Source of the DNA: Propionicicella superfundia DSM 22317
GTDB lineage: Bacteria > Actinomycetota > Actinomycetes > Propionibacteriales > Propionibacteriaceae
Direction of reading: 5' to 3'
Length of the DNA: 64,000 bases
NCBI RefSeq assembly: GCF_000423465.1
Contig: NZ_KE384020.1
Location: 79,409 to 143,408 of the forward strand
Within the stretch, counting starts at the first letter, position 1, and each line of letters begins with the position of its first letter. The notes under the pieces were generated by a model. It had not been told where the DNA came from and did not search any database. It worked only from the letters and a program-made list of their open reading frames with translations. Shown here one piece after another: positions 27,090 to 35,717 of the stretch. Both the position numbers and the translations under genes were made by a program.

Positions 27090-28343
27090 CTACGGCCCGA
27101 GCGCGGTGATCGGCACGACTGTCACGCCGTCCGGCCGGCGGTACGCGAACCGGCCGCCGGTGATCGCGATCAGCGCGACGGGTCTGCCGTGTTTCTCGGG
27201 ATCGACCTTGTCCGCCATGTACAGCAGGGCCTCGGCCGCCGCATCCGCCTGAGCCTCTCCGAGTTTGACCTCGACGGCCGCCCAACGGCCTTCCGGGAGG
27301 TCGATGACGGCGTCGACCTCCTTGTTCTCCTTGGTGTCGCGCCAGGAAGACAGCGTTGCTCCAAGCGGCTGGCTGTACACGCGGAGGTCCCGCATCACCA
27401 GCGATTCGAAGTGGAGGCCGGCTGCGTTGAGGTCCGCGAGGAGGTCTGCGCTGCCGACTCCCAGAGCCGCTGTCCCGAGGGAGGGATCGACGAAGTGGTG
27501 AACTGGGCTGGTTCGCAGTCTGGTGCGCGAGCGAAGGTGTGGCTGCCAGGCCGGGAGAGGCTCGATGAGCATCAGCCGATCAAGGGCATCGAGATAGTTG
27601 ACGACCGTCTGGTCGTCGATCGGCCCGTTCTGCCCTCCGACGTCAACAGCGACCTGGGACCGGTTGAGCACTGTTCCGGCCGCGCGTCCGAGTGACGCGA
27701 GCAGACGAGCGATATTACCCGGGTTCCGTCGTGTCCCGAGCGCGGGGACATCGACCTCGGCGATCGTACGGTTGTACCCCGCCAGCCAGGCTCTCGCGTC
27801 CCGCTCGGTCAACACCATGGCCTCAGGCCAGCCCCCAACCACCACTCGCTCGATCAGATCGGGGACGGTCAGCGTCGCCGGAGCACCGGTGGGCTCCTCA
27901 CCGGCAAGGATCGCAGCCAGGCTTACGGCACCCGACGAGTGGCCGGATTCGAACAGGCTCATGGGGCGCATCCGCAAGTGACCAATACGACCGGCCCCCG
28001 AGTGCAGGCGTGCGTTGTCGCGCGGTCTGGACGAGCCTGTCAGGACGTACAACCCCTTCTCTCGATGGTCGTCCACGGCGCGGCGGACGTGATTCCAGAT
28101 CTCCTGGGCCTCCTGCCACTCATCGAACAGGATCGGCGTTGGCGACGCGAAGAGTTGGTCGGGGTGTGTCTCCAGTGCGGCGAGAGCCGCTCGGTCGGTG
28201 TCCAGACGGAAGGTCGTTCTGGCCATCTGGGACGCCGTCACCGTCTTGCCGACCGCCTTGGGTCCATCGATGAGAACTGCGCCCATGAAACCCATGAGGT
28301 GGCGAAGCTCTGCGTCAGCGACGCGCGGACGGTAGGCCTGCAT
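27090..28343 (-). CDS. AAA-type ATPase with DUF4143 domain
   Basis: A 417-residue ATP-binding protein. Walker A is DGPKAVGKT near residue 27 and Walker B ILFDEWQ near 72, with TGSSRP as sensor-like motif. The C-terminal DUF4143 domain has LDALDRLMLIEPLPAW, and the nuclease-like triad arrangement EVDAVID ... AAVEVKLG (PD-D/ExK-like). Such proteins are common mobile cargo, but their role is unknown. It is the only intact gene in the rnpB-inserted element and is lower in G+C than its surroundings. The stretch 28344-28368 upstream may hold its promoter. Confidence 0.85.
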   Translation of the reverse strand: MQAYRPRVADAELRHLMGFMGAVLIDGPKAVGKTVTASQMARTTFRLDTDRAALAALETHPDQLFASPTPILFDEWQEAQEIWNHVRRAVDDHREKGLYVLTGSSRPRDNARLHSGAGRIGHLRMRPMSLFESGHSSGAVSLAAILAGEEPTGAPATLTVPDLIERVVVGGWPEAMVLTERDARAWLAGYNRTIAEVDVPALGTRRNPGNIARLLASLGRAAGTVLNRSQVAVDVGGQNGPIDDQTVVNYLDALDRLMLIEPLPAWQPHLRSRTRLRTSPVHHFVDPSLGTAALGVGSADLLADLNAAGLHFESLVMRDLRVYSQPLGATLSSWRDTKENKEVDAVIDLPEGRWAAVEVKLGEAQADAAAEALLYMADKVDPEKHGRPVALIAITGGRFAYRRPDGVTVVPITALGP

Positions 28344-28368
28344 GACGTCAGACTACATCCGCGCCCTG

Positions 28369-28460
28369 TGAAATCGGAGATCGGCCGGGCTTGAAATCGG
28401 AGATCCGTCGGCCCTGAAACCGGAGATCCGTCGGTACCGAGGTCGGAGATTCGTCGGTCT
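28369..28460. repeat. Four tandem 23-bp repeats
   Basis: Units start at 28369, 28392, 28415 and 28438. The first three begin TGAAAYCGGAGATC and the fourth is diverged (CGAGGTCGGAGATTC). The array sits just downstream of a truncated minus-strand reading frame. Multiple short terminal repeats of this sort occur at ends of IS21-like elements, so this may be a lost IS end. Confidence 0.75.
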
Positions 28461-28499
28461 TCAGCGATCGATGCCGCACCCGTGCTGAGGACAGAGACT

Positions 28500-28668
28500 T
28501 CACCGGCCGGGGGTGAGGTCGGGTCCGGGCCTACCCAGTGTGGGGGGTTCTGGGCGGCGGTCGATTCGGGTGTCGGTGGTGGGTGGCTGTTTGGGTTTGA
28601 GTTGGGCGCGGCGGGCTTCGGCGGCGTGCTGGATGGCGGTCCAGCGGCTGGTGAGCTGGTCGGCGGTC
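28500..28668 (-). pseudogene. Truncated C-terminal coding remnant, possibly of a transposase
   Basis: A minus-strand frame ends at 28500 with TADQLTSRWTAIQHAAEARR, then a basic, proline-rich tail ending LGRPGPDLTPGR. It is about 55 residues long and has no N-terminus: the sequence switches at about 28668 to a plus-strand gene remnant. The basic tail together with the adjacent 23-bp repeats suggests the 3' end of an insertion sequence, but I cannot name the family. Confidence 0.4.
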
Positions 28669-28962
28669 GACACGGCGTGGGACGAGGACGAACGGCACGC
28701 CACCTGGTTCTACTTCGCTTCGGGAACTTTGTTCCGCACCTATATGGGCTACTCGCCGTGCCGGATCTGCGGCAGGGACAACGGCGCCGCCGAGTACACG
28801 GACGGCACCTATGTCTGGCCGGAGGGCCTTGCGCACTACATCTACGACCACGCGGTGCGGCTGCCCGAAGACCTGGTCCGTCACGCCCGGAGACGTCTGG
28901 ACACGCTTGAAGGCAGCGGTGTCGCGGCGGACTGGTGGATGAGCGCGACAGCCAAGGAGTAA
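28668..28962 (+). pseudogene. 5'-truncated gene of an uncharacterised actinobacterial family
   Basis: From about 28668 the plus frame reads DTAWDEDERHATWFYFASGT and then FRTYMGYSPCRICGRDNG, TDGTYVWPEGLAHYIYDH and VRLPEDLVRHARRR, ending at TAA 28960-28962. The PCRICG...WPEGLAHY pattern belongs to a conserved family of unknown function whose members are longer at the N-terminus. Upstream, codon use changes and the better coding frame is on the other strand, so the 5' part has been replaced by the IS-like remnant. Translation from a spurious upstream start at 28513 is possible but unlikely to be functional. Confidence 0.65.
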
Positions 28963-29025
28963 CCCGGACGTGTCCGGTCGGTCGCGATTGGGGCGGATGA
29001 CTTTTCGACCCCGGCGTCGTCTGCC

Positions 29026-29163
29026 CTAGACAGCCTCCGACGTGTACTGCTCCTCGGGCCAGGCTTCGACGTCGCGTCTGAGGTAGGCGACCTTGCGGGC
29101 GCCGAGCTTGAAGCTCTTGGGGCCCTGGCCGATGTGGCGCCACCACCGAATGGTCGTGGCGGG
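29026..29163 (-). pseudogene. Truncated excisionase-like HTH protein
   Basis: A minus-strand frame ending at TAG 29028-29026 encodes PATTIRWWRHIGQGPKSFKL followed by GARKVAYLRRDVEAWPEEQ. This matches the C-terminal two-thirds of a winged HTH_17/AlpA-type excisionase, in which a TIRxWR recognition helix precedes GPxSFKLGxRKVAYLRxDVEAW. The first helix and start are missing. It abuts the truncated integrase in opposite orientation at about 29163, showing a deletion that removed both N-termini. Confidence 0.7.
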
Positions 29164-29168
29164 CAAAG

Positions 29169-29450
29169 ATGGAGGCGGCCAAGCTCGACGGCTTCGACTT
29201 CCACGAGTTGCGGCACTACTACGCGTCGCTGCTGATTCGATACGGCGAGTCGGTCAAGACGGTTCAGGCCAGGCTCGGACACAAGTCGGCCGAGGAGACC
29301 CTGAACACCTACTCGCACCTGTGGCCCGACTCCGACGATCGCAGCCGGGATGCCGTCGATGCAGCCCTGAAGGCGGAGTCCGCGGAGAAGTCCGAGAATT
29401 CTGCGGACTCCCAGCGGACTCCCACCCAAGGCACGCCTCATCTGGCCTAG
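29169..29450 (+). pseudogene. Tyrosine integrase, C-terminal catalytic fragment
   Basis: The frame encodes the last 93 residues of a phage-type tyrosine recombinase. FHELRHYYASLLI carries the box II His and Arg (HxxR), VQARLGHKSAEETLNTYSHL the second His (GH) and the Tyr nucleophile. The box I arginine and the arm- and core-binding domains are absent, so it cannot be active alone. Its stop is 25 bp from the attR-like repeat, the usual place for the integrase of an rnpB-inserted island. Confidence 0.85.
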
Positions 29451-29466
29451 TCAGGGCCAGATGAGG
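29436..29466. terminator. Hairpin between integrase fragment and rnpB
   Basis: A perfect 12-bp inverted repeat (29436-29447 and 29455-29466, arm CCTCATCTGGCC) has the integrase stop codon in its 7-nt loop. It can terminate both the integrase transcript and rnpB. Confidence 0.7.
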
Positions 29467-29469
29467 GGA

Positions 29470-29818
29470 TGAGTCGGCCTGTAAGCCGGATTCTGTGATC
29501 GGCGACCATCTATCTGCGACGTCCGTTGCCGGACGCCTGGTGCGACCTACCCGGGAACCTCGCGCGAGCAACGCTCAGACGGTTCCCGCGGGCCGAAGCC
29601 CTTCTTGGTCTTGCTCCGGGTGGGGTTTGCCGAGCCGTCCCGGTCACCCGGGACGCTGGTGGTCTCTTACACCACCGTTTCACCCTTGCCCTCTCGGGCG
29701 GTCTGTTCTCTGTGGCACTTTCCCGCGGGTCACCCCGGGTGGGCGTTACCCACCACCCTGCTCTGTGGAGTCCGGACTTTCCTCGACATATCGCCGCGGT
29801 CGCCCGGCCGACTCGTCC
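29470..29818 (-). ncRNA. rnpB: RNase P RNA (type A)
   Basis: The minus strand carries the conserved RNase P core: GAGGAAAGTCCGGACTCC (29785-29768) near the 5' end, CAGAGAACAGACCGCC-like sequence in the middle, and the 3' end GAATCCGGCTTACAGGCCG. The ends GAGTCGGCC (29814-29806) and GGCCGACTC (29479-29471) pair to form helix P1. TACCCT at 29831-29826 is a good -10 for a start near 29818. The RNA removes 5' leaders from pre-tRNAs. Its 3' end is the insertion site of the 26.9-29.5 kb element. End points are approximate. Confidence 0.93.
29475..29496. repeat. attR-like direct repeat within the intact rnpB 3' end
   Basis: This is the second copy of the 22-bp repeat at 26877-26898, here inside functional rnpB. 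The integrase fragment lies on its left, so the element occupies the interval between the two copies. Confidence 0.85.
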
Positions 29819-29953
29819 GCCGACAAGGGTAGCGCGTCGTGCCGCTCATCACGCCATACGCGGCATGGGGGCGCGGGCACCGCCGACGTCCATCGCCAGG
29901 GCGACCCCGGCCGGGGGCCGCAGGCCGACACGTCCACGGGCGGGGACGGGGCC

Positions 29954-30802
29954 TCAGGGGACCGTGAGCACCTCGGCTCCGTCGGCGGTGACGACGAGCG
30001 ACTGCTCGAACTGTGCAACGCGGCTGCGGTCGGCCGTGACGACCGTCCACTTGTCCCTCCAGACCTCCCAGTCGTACCCGCCGAGTGTCAGCATGGGCTC
30101 GATGGTGAACGTCATCCCCTCCTCGATGACCGTGTCGTACCGGGGATCGTCGTAGTGCGGGATGACGAGACCCGAGTGGAACGCCGAATGGACGCCGTGG
30201 CCGGTGTAGTCGCGGATCACCCCGTACCCGAATCGTTTCGCGTACGACTCGATGACCCGGCCGATGACGTTGACCCTGCGGCCCGGCCTGACCGCTCGGA
30301 TCCCGCGGTTCATGGCCTCCTTGGTCCGCTCCGCGAGATCGCGAGACGCCGCGGGGACGTCGCCGCAGAAGAAGGTGGCGCAGTTGTCCCCGTGGACGCC
30401 GTCCTTGAAGAGGGTCACGTCGATCTTCACGAGGTCGCCGTCCTCCAGGGGGCGCGTGTCGGGGATGCCATGGCAGATGACCTCGTTGACCGAGGTGCAG
30501 ATCGACTTCGGGAAGCCACGGTAGCCGAGGGCCGACGGGTAGGCGCCGTGGTCCAGCGCGTACTCGTGCGCCACCGCGTCCAGCTTGTCCGTCGTGACGC
30601 CGGGGGCGACGGCCTTGGCGGCCTCGTGCATCGCCCGTGCGGCGATCCGCCCGACCTCGCGCATCCGCTCGATCGTCTCGGGGGTCTGGACGTGTGAGCC
30701 GGTGTAGGGCTGCGGAGCGGGCTTGTCGACGTAGTCGGGGCGTGCGATGGTGGCGGGAACAGACCGCCGGGGTGTCAACGGGTAGGGCTTGATTCGACTC
30801 AC
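29954..30802 (-). CDS. map: Methionine aminopeptidase, type I
   Basis: A 282-residue enzyme that removes N-terminal Met from nascent proteins. The N-terminal extension of about 40 residues ([14 protein letters not shown]) is the type 1c form found in actinobacteria. Metal ligands lie in [17 protein letters not shown] (two Asp), [11 protein letters not shown] (His) and [11 protein letters not shown] (Glu), with a final Glu near the C-terminus. The GTG at 30802 is preferred to ATG 30814 because TATGAT lies 7 nt upstream of it. Confidence 0.93.
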   Translation of the reverse strand: MSRIKPYPLTPRRSVPATIARPDYVDKPAPQPYTGSHVQTPETIERMREVGRIAARAMHEAAKAVAPGVTTDKLDAVAHEYALDHGAYPSALGYRGFPKSICTSVNEVICHGIPDTRPLEDGDLVKIDVTLFKDGVHGDNCATFFCGDVPAASRDLAERTKEAMNRGIRAVRPGRRVNVIGRVIESYAKRFGYGVIRDYTGHGVHSAFHSGLVIPHYDDPRYDTVIEEGMTFTIEPMLTLGGYDWEVWRDKWTVVTADRSRVAQFEQSLVVTADGAEVLTVP

Positions 30803-30849
30803 ACCCCCGATCATAGGATGCGGTCACGACGACGCCGTTGGGAGGTGTC

Positions 30850-31068
30850 ATGGCCGACACGTGGTGGTTCTGTCTCCGGCACCATGCGGTCGAGCCCTAC
30901 GACGGCTGCAAGGCCGAGGAGCGGCTCGGTCCGTACGGGCGCTACGAGGAGGCGGCCGAAGCGCTGAAGCGGGTTCAGCAGCGCAACACCGAGTGGGATG
31001 AGGATCCGCGCTTCGCCGAGGACGAGGATGAGGACGACCGGGAGGGATGGGGCCCGTTCCGTCACTGA
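30850..31068 (+). CDS. Small conserved acidic protein of unknown function
   Basis: A 72-residue protein beginning MADTWWFCLRHHAVEPYDGC and ending in an acidic stretch (EDEDEDDREGWGPF). Cys and His residues (CLRHH ... GC) could bind a metal, but no known motif is evident. Similar short proteins with CLxHxxVE and RLGPYxxxEEAA occur in actinobacteria. ATG at 30850 has GGAGG 4 nt upstream. It is divergent from map and overlaps the end of the EamA gene by 7 bp. Confidence 0.75.
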   Translation: MADTWWFCLRHHAVEPYDGCKAEERLGPYGRYEEAAEALKRVQQRNTEWDEDPRFAEDEDEDDREGWGPFRH

Positions 31069-32087
31069 CCGCGGCGGATGCCGAGCGGGTCTGGACTCCC
31101 GCATGCCTCATCCGTGAGTGCAGACAGCGCGGGGCGCGTCGTCAGGGGTTCGGCCGGGTCGCGGCTCTCCCGAGCGCGCGCGCCGTCGTCCCCGGGATCG
31201 GCGTGGACGCACGCGATGCCGGCGAGGATCAGCGCACCGCCGGCGAGTTGCAGCCAGGTGAGACGTTCGCCGAGGAGCAGCCAGGCGTACAGTGTCGCGG
31301 CCACGACTTCGAGCAGACCCAGGAAGGACGCGAGGCGCGAACCGAGGATCGCCGATCCGGTGATGCTGCACACGTAGGGGACCGCCGTGGCCGCGACCCC
31401 CGCGATGGCCAGCGGAAGCCAGACCGGAACCGTGTTTCCGTACAGGAGCACGTCGGCCGTCGTCAGGTGCAGGGGGAGCAGCCCGACCAGGCCTCCGACG
31501 CCCAGGGCGGCCGAGCCGACCAGGAGGCTCACGCCGGCCAGTGCGACCGGATGGACCCCGGGGACGGGTTTCGCGGCGATGAGGTAGTACACCGCGCAAC
31601 TGGCCATGGCGCCCAGGGCCAGCGCCAGCCCGATCGCGTCCGGCGCCGTCGCCGCCCCGGGGCCGACGACGAGCACCAGGCCGGCGAGGGAGACGCCCGC
31701 GCCCAGGAGGACGATTCTCGCGGGCGATCTGCGCGTTCGTGCCCAGGCCCAGGCGACCAGCGCGACCGGGGCCAGGTACTCGAGCAGGATCGCGGTGCCG
31801 ACCTGGAGTCGCTGGACGGCCGCGATGTAGCAGAACTGGCTGGCGGCGACCCCGACCACGCCGAGGGCGAGGACCTGAGCCCGGGCTGCCCACAGTCGTC
31901 CCCAGCGCCCCCGCATGAGCAGCAGCGTCACCGGGAGGAGGACGAGGGCCGCGATGGTCACACGGAGGCCGACCGCGGCGGCCGGCGACCACCCCGCCTC
32001 GACGACCGTCTTCAGAACCGGGCCGGAGAGGCCGAAGGTGAAACTCGCGGTGATCGAGGCGACCAGGCCGAAGGACCGCCCGCGCAT
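31062..32087 (-). CDS. EamA/DMT-family transporter
   Basis: A 341-residue membrane protein with about ten hydrophobic segments in two homologous halves, as in the drug/metabolite transporter family. LLEYLAPVALVAWAW in the first half and LGSRLASFLGLLEVVAATLYAWLLLGE in the second (read in pieces) are the EamA end-of-repeat motifs. The C-terminal 45 residues are hydrophilic and variable. It probably exports a small metabolite, perhaps an amino acid; the substrate is unknown. Confidence 0.85.
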   Translation of the reverse strand: MRGRSFGLVASITASFTFGLSGPVLKTVVEAGWSPAAAVGLRVTIAALVLLPVTLLLMRGRWGRLWAARAQVLALGVVGVAASQFCYIAAVQRLQVGTAILLEYLAPVALVAWAWARTRRSPARIVLLGAGVSLAGLVLVVGPGAATAPDAIGLALALGAMASCAVYYLIAAKPVPGVHPVALAGVSLLVGSAALGVGGLVGLLPLHLTTADVLLYGNTVPVWLPLAIAGVAATAVPYVCSITGSAILGSRLASFLGLLEVVAATLYAWLLLGERLTWLQLAGGALILAGIACVHADPGDDGARARESRDPAEPLTTRPALSALTDEACGSPDPLGIRRGQ

Positions 32088-32164
32088 GTGCCGCTCCTGT
32101 GTTCGATGGTGCCCGATGTCACGGGCTAAAGTTGATGTCGTCCCTTACGTTAGTGGTCCGTTGA

Positions 32165-32722
32165 GTGAGGTTCGAATTGCGTTTCGCCCCTGACACCGAG
32201 GAGACGCTCGCCTTCCTCGTGGCCCTTGTCAACACCGCCCCGGGCGCGTCCCGCAGCGGAGAGGACGAGGTGCCCGGCGTGCCGGAGCTGATGGCGTTGC
32301 TGGACGAGTTCCGCTACTCGGGGCGCCGCGACCGTGATGACGCCGAGCTCGCCCAGGTGAAACGGACGCGGTCGCGACTGCGCCACATGTTCGACCTGGA
32401 TCGCGACGAGGCCGTCACAGAGGTGAACACCATGCTCAGGGACGGGAGAGCCCTGCCGTTCCTCACTCGCCACGACGACTTCGACTGGCATCTCCACGCC
32501 ACCGAGCCCGGCGCGCCGCTCGCCGAGCGGATGCGCGTCGAGGTGGCGCTGGCGCTGGTCGACGTCATCCGCGGCGACGAGTGGGACCGGCTGCGGGTCT
32601 GCGAGGCGCACGACTGCGACGGCGTCCTGCTGGACCTGTCCCGCAACGGGGCGAAACGGTACTGCTCGGTGCGCTGCGGCAATCGCATGAACATGATCGC
32701 CTACCGCCGTCGTCTGGGCTGA
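32165..32722 (+). CDS. CGNR zinc-finger protein (ABATE-domain type)
   Basis: A 185-residue protein with an N-terminal ABATE-like domain (FAPDTEETLAFLVALVNTA) and a C-terminal CGNR zinc finger: CEAHDCDGVLLDLSRN with two cysteines, then YCSVRCGNRMNMIAYRRR with the CGNR motif. The family contains putative transcriptional regulators in actinobacteria, often next to a transporter, as here (divergent EamA gene, 77-bp gap). Regulation of that transporter is inferred. The start is GTG at 32165. Confidence 0.85.
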   Translation: MRFELRFAPDTEETLAFLVALVNTAPGASRSGEDEVPGVPELMALLDEFRYSGRRDRDDAELAQVKRTRSRLRHMFDLDRDEAVTEVNTMLRDGRALPFLTRHDDFDWHLHATEPGAPLAERMRVEVALALVDVIRGDEWDRLRVCEAHDCDGVLLDLSRNGAKRYCSVRCGNRMNMIAYRRRLG

Positions 32723-32728
32723 GACAGA

Positions 32729-32761
32729 ACCGCCGCCGGACCAGGAGGGTCCGGCGGCGGT
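32729..32761. terminator. Bidirectional hairpin terminator
   Basis: A perfect 14-bp stem (32729-32742 with 32748-32761) and 5-nt loop lie between the convergent CGNR and pntB genes. Confidence 0.8.
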
Positions 32762-32778
32762 CGCTGCGACGGGCTGCG

Positions 32779-34167
32779 TCACAGGGCCTTGAGGATGTCC
32801 TCCACCCGCTCCTTGGCGTCGCCGAAGAGCATCGCCGAGTTCTCCTTGAAGAACAGCGGGTTCTGCACACCCGCGTACCCGGCGTTCATGGACCGCTTGA
32901 ACACGACGACCTGCCCGGCCTCCCAGACGTGCAGGACCGGCATCCCGGCGATCGGCGAGCCCGGCTCGTCGATCGCCGCGGGGTTGACCGTGTCGTTGGC
33001 CCCGATGACGAGCACCACGTCGGTGTCGGGGAAGTCGTCGTTGATCTCGTCCAGCTCGAGGACGATGTCATAGGGCACCTTCGCCTCCGCCAGGAGCACG
33101 TTCATGTGGCCCGGCAGGCGGCCGGCGACAGGATGGATGCCGAACCGGACGTTCACGCCCAGGTCCCGCAGTCGCCGGGTGATCTCCGCCACCGGGTACT
33201 GCGCCTGCGCCACCGCCATTCCGTACCCCGGCGTGATGACGACGCTCTTCGCGCTCTTCAGCAACTCGGCGACCTCGATGGCCGAGGTCTCGCGGTACGT
33301 GCCGTAGTCCTGCTCGCCGGTGGTGAGCTGACCGTCGGACCCGAAGCCACCGAGGATCACGGACACGAACGAACGGTTCATGCCCTTGCACATGATCCAC
33401 GACAGGAACGCGCCGGAGGCGCCGACGAGGGCGCCCGTGACGATGAGGAGGTCGTTGTTGAGCATGAACCCCGCGGCGGCCGCGGCCCAGCCGGAGTACG
33501 AGTTCAGCATCGAGATCACGACCGGCATGTCGCCGCCGCCGATCGACGCCACCAGGTGGTAGCCGAAAGCCAGCGAGATCGCCGTCATGAGCACGAGCGG
33601 CAGCCAGGACTCCGAGGTGCAGAACCACACGCCGAGCACGGTGATGACGACCAGCGCGCCGAGATTCAGCCAGTTCTTCCCGGGCAGGCGCAGCGGCTTG
33701 CTCGACATCTTGGCCGACAGCTTGAGGAAGGCCACGATCGAGCCGGTCAGCGTCACAGCGCCGATGAAGATGCCGACGAACACCTCGATGAGGTGGACGA
33801 GATGCATGTCGGCGGCGACGTCCTGCGGGGCGAGGAACGAGTTGAACCCGACCAGCACGGCGGCCAGGCCGACGAAGCTGTGCAGCAAGGCGATGAGCTG
33901 CGGCATCTCGGTCATCTCGACGGTGACCGCGCGCCAGACGCCGATCGCCGCGCCGATGAGCATGGCGGCGAAGGTGAGCAGAAGCAGCAGCCACCAGTTG
34001 CCCTCCGACATGCCGAAGGCGATGGTCGCGACGAGCGCGATGGCCATGCCGATGATGCCGTAGAAGTTCCCGTTGCGGGCGGTCTCGTGCTTGGACAGGC
34101 CCCGGAGGGCGAGGACGAACAGCAGCGCGGACAGCAGATATGCCGCAGTGAGCAGGCCGGTGATCAT
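32779..34167 (-). CDS. pntB: NAD(P) transhydrogenase beta subunit
   Basis: A 462-residue PntB. The N-terminal half has about eight membrane helices forming the proton channel. The C-terminal domain III binds NADP(H), with [18 protein letters not shown] and [20 protein letters not shown] (read in pieces) and [16 protein letters not shown]. With PntA it couples proton re-entry to reduction of NADP+ by NADH. The ATG overlaps the pntA stop (ATGA at 34167-34164), so subunits are co-translated. A hairpin terminator follows. Confidence 0.95.
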   Translation of the reverse strand: MITGLLTAAYLLSALLFVLALRGLSKHETARNGNFYGIIGMAIALVATIAFGMSEGNWWLLLLLTFAAMLIGAAIGVWRAVTVEMTEMPQLIALLHSFVGLAAVLVGFNSFLAPQDVAADMHLVHLIEVFVGIFIGAVTLTGSIVAFLKLSAKMSSKPLRLPGKNWLNLGALVVITVLGVWFCTSESWLPLVLMTAISLAFGYHLVASIGGGDMPVVISMLNSYSGWAAAAAGFMLNNDLLIVTGALVGASGAFLSWIMCKGMNRSFVSVILGGFGSDGQLTTGEQDYGTYRETSAIEVAELLKSAKSVVITPGYGMAVAQAQYPVAEITRRLRDLGVNVRFGIHPVAGRLPGHMNVLLAEAKVPYDIVLELDEINDDFPDTDVVLVIGANDTVNPAAIDEPGSPIAGMPVLHVWEAGQVVVFKRSMNAGYAGVQNPLFFKENSAMLFGDAKERVEDILKAL

Positions 34168-35717
34168 CGCTCCTCCCTCCGGAACATCTGCAGCATTCGA
34201 TGCGTGACCGTGAAGCCGCCGAAGATGTTGATCGATGCGATGAGAACGGCGACGAACGCCATGATCGTGACCGCGATGTTGCCTGTGGTGAGCTGGAGGA
34301 GCGCGCCCACGATGATGATGCCCGAGATCGCGTTCGTCACGGACATGAGCGGCGTGTGCAGTGCGTGGTGGACGTTGCCGATCACGTAGAAGCCGACGAT
34401 CACCGCCAGCGCGAACACCGTCAGGTGCCCGAGGAACGCGGCCGGCGCGAACGCCCCGAGCAGGATGATGCACAGCGCGGCGACACCCGCACCGGCGATC
34501 TTGACGACCGCCCCGGAGCCCTTCTTCGGCTCGACCTTCTCGGGTACCGGCGCGGCGGCGGCCTTCACCGGCGCGGCGCTGACCTGCACCCTGGGCGGCG
34601 GCCACAGGATGTCACCCGCATTGGTGACCGTGAGACCCCGGATCACCTGGTCGTCGAGGTCGAGGTGGACCTGACCGTCCTTCTCGGGGGTGAGAAGCGT
34701 GAACAGGTTGACGAGGTTCGTGCCGTACAACTGGGACGCCTGGGCGGGCATCCGTCCGGCGAGGTCGGCGTAGCCGAGGATGATGACACCGTTCGGGGTG
34801 ACGTACTTCTCACCGGGCCGCGTGAGCTCGCAGTTGCCGCCCGAACTCGCCGCGAGGTCGACGACGATGCTGCCGGGCCTCATGGTCTGGACCATGTCGG
34901 CGGTGATGAGGCGGGGCGCCGGCCGCCCCGGGATCTGCGCGGTGGTGATGATGATGTCGACCTCGGTGGCCTGCTGGGCGTACAGCCGTTGCGCGGCGGC
35001 GTCGAAGTCGGACGACGTCTCCTTCGCGTATCCGTCGGCGCTCGGCCCCTGCATCTCGGCCTCGATCGTGAGGAAGGTCGCGCCCATGGACTCGACCTGT
35101 TCGGCGACCTCGGGCCGGACGTCCACGCCGCGGACGATCGCTCCCATGCTCACTGCGGTGCCGATCGCGGCGAGCCCCGCGACGCCGGCGCCCAGGACAA
35201 GGACCTTCGCCGGCGGGATCTTGCCTGCGGCGGTCACCTGACCGGAGAAGAGGCCGCTGTACTCGTGAGCTGCCTCGACCACGGCGCGGTAGCCGGCGAG
35301 GTTCGCCATCGAGCTGAGGACGTCCATGGACTGGGCACGCGAGATCCGCGGCACGGCGTCCATGGCGAGAGTGGTCACCTGGCGCTGGGCGAGCTCGGTG
35401 AGCAGGTCGGGCGAACTGGCCGGGGAGACGAGACACGCAAGCTTCGTGCCCGGCGCCAGCCAGGCCCGTTCCGCCTCCGTCGGGATGTTGACCTTGAGGA
35501 TGACGTCGCTGGCCCACACGTCGTGGGCATCGGCGATCTTCACGCCCGCGGCGGCGTAGTCCGCGTCGGAGAAGTTCGCGCCCGCGCCGGCGCCGGACTG
35601 TATCGCGACGTCATATCCCAGGGCGATGAGCTTCTTCGCCGTCGCGGGGGTTGCGGCGACACGCTGCTCCCCCGGGGCGGATTCAATGGGTATGCCGATT
35701 CTCACAGGCCCGAACAT
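34164..35717 (-). CDS. pntA: NAD(P) transhydrogenase alpha subunit
   Basis: A 517-residue PntA with domains dI and dII in one chain, similar to the E. coli form. Domain I contains [15 protein letters not shown], the NAD-binding [17 protein letters not shown] near residue 175 and [16 protein letters not shown] Pro/Ala/Lys-rich linker (about 380-405) leads to about four membrane segments at the C-terminus. Some actinobacteria split this gene in two; here it is not split. It is the first gene of the pntAB operon. Confidence 0.95.
   Translation of the reverse strand: MFGPVRIGIPIESAPGEQRVAATPATAKKLIALGYDVAIQSGAGAGANFSDADYAAAGVKIADAHDVWASDVILKVNIPTEAERAWLAPGTKLACLVSPASSPDLLTELAQRQVTTLAMDAVPRISRAQSMDVLSSMANLAGYRAVVEAAHEYSGLFSGQVTAAGKIPPAKVLVLGAGVAGLAAIGTAVSMGAIVRGVDVRPEVAEQVESMGATFLTIEAEMQGPSADGYAKETSSDFDAAAQRLYAQQATEVDIIITTAQIPGRPAPRLITADMVQTMRPGSIVVDLAASSGGNCELTRPGEKYVTPNGVIILGYADLAGRMPAQASQLYGTNLVNLFTLLTPEKDGQVHLDLDDQVIRGLTVTNAGDILWPPPRVQVSAAPVKAAAAPVPEKVEPKKGSGAVVKIAGAGVAALCIILLGAFAPAAFLGHLTVFALAVIVGFYVIGNVHHALHTPLMSVTNAISGIIIVGALLQLTTGNIAVTIMAFVAVLIASINIFGGFTVTHRMLQMFRREER

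Noticed and set aside
28369-28460. CRISPR array
   Set aside because: The 23-bp units abut directly without spacers, and no cas genes are in the window.
28513-28962. A complete 149-codon gene across the IS-like remnant
   Set aside because: Only the part after about 28668 is family-like; the upstream part is better explained as antisense of the minus-strand remnant.
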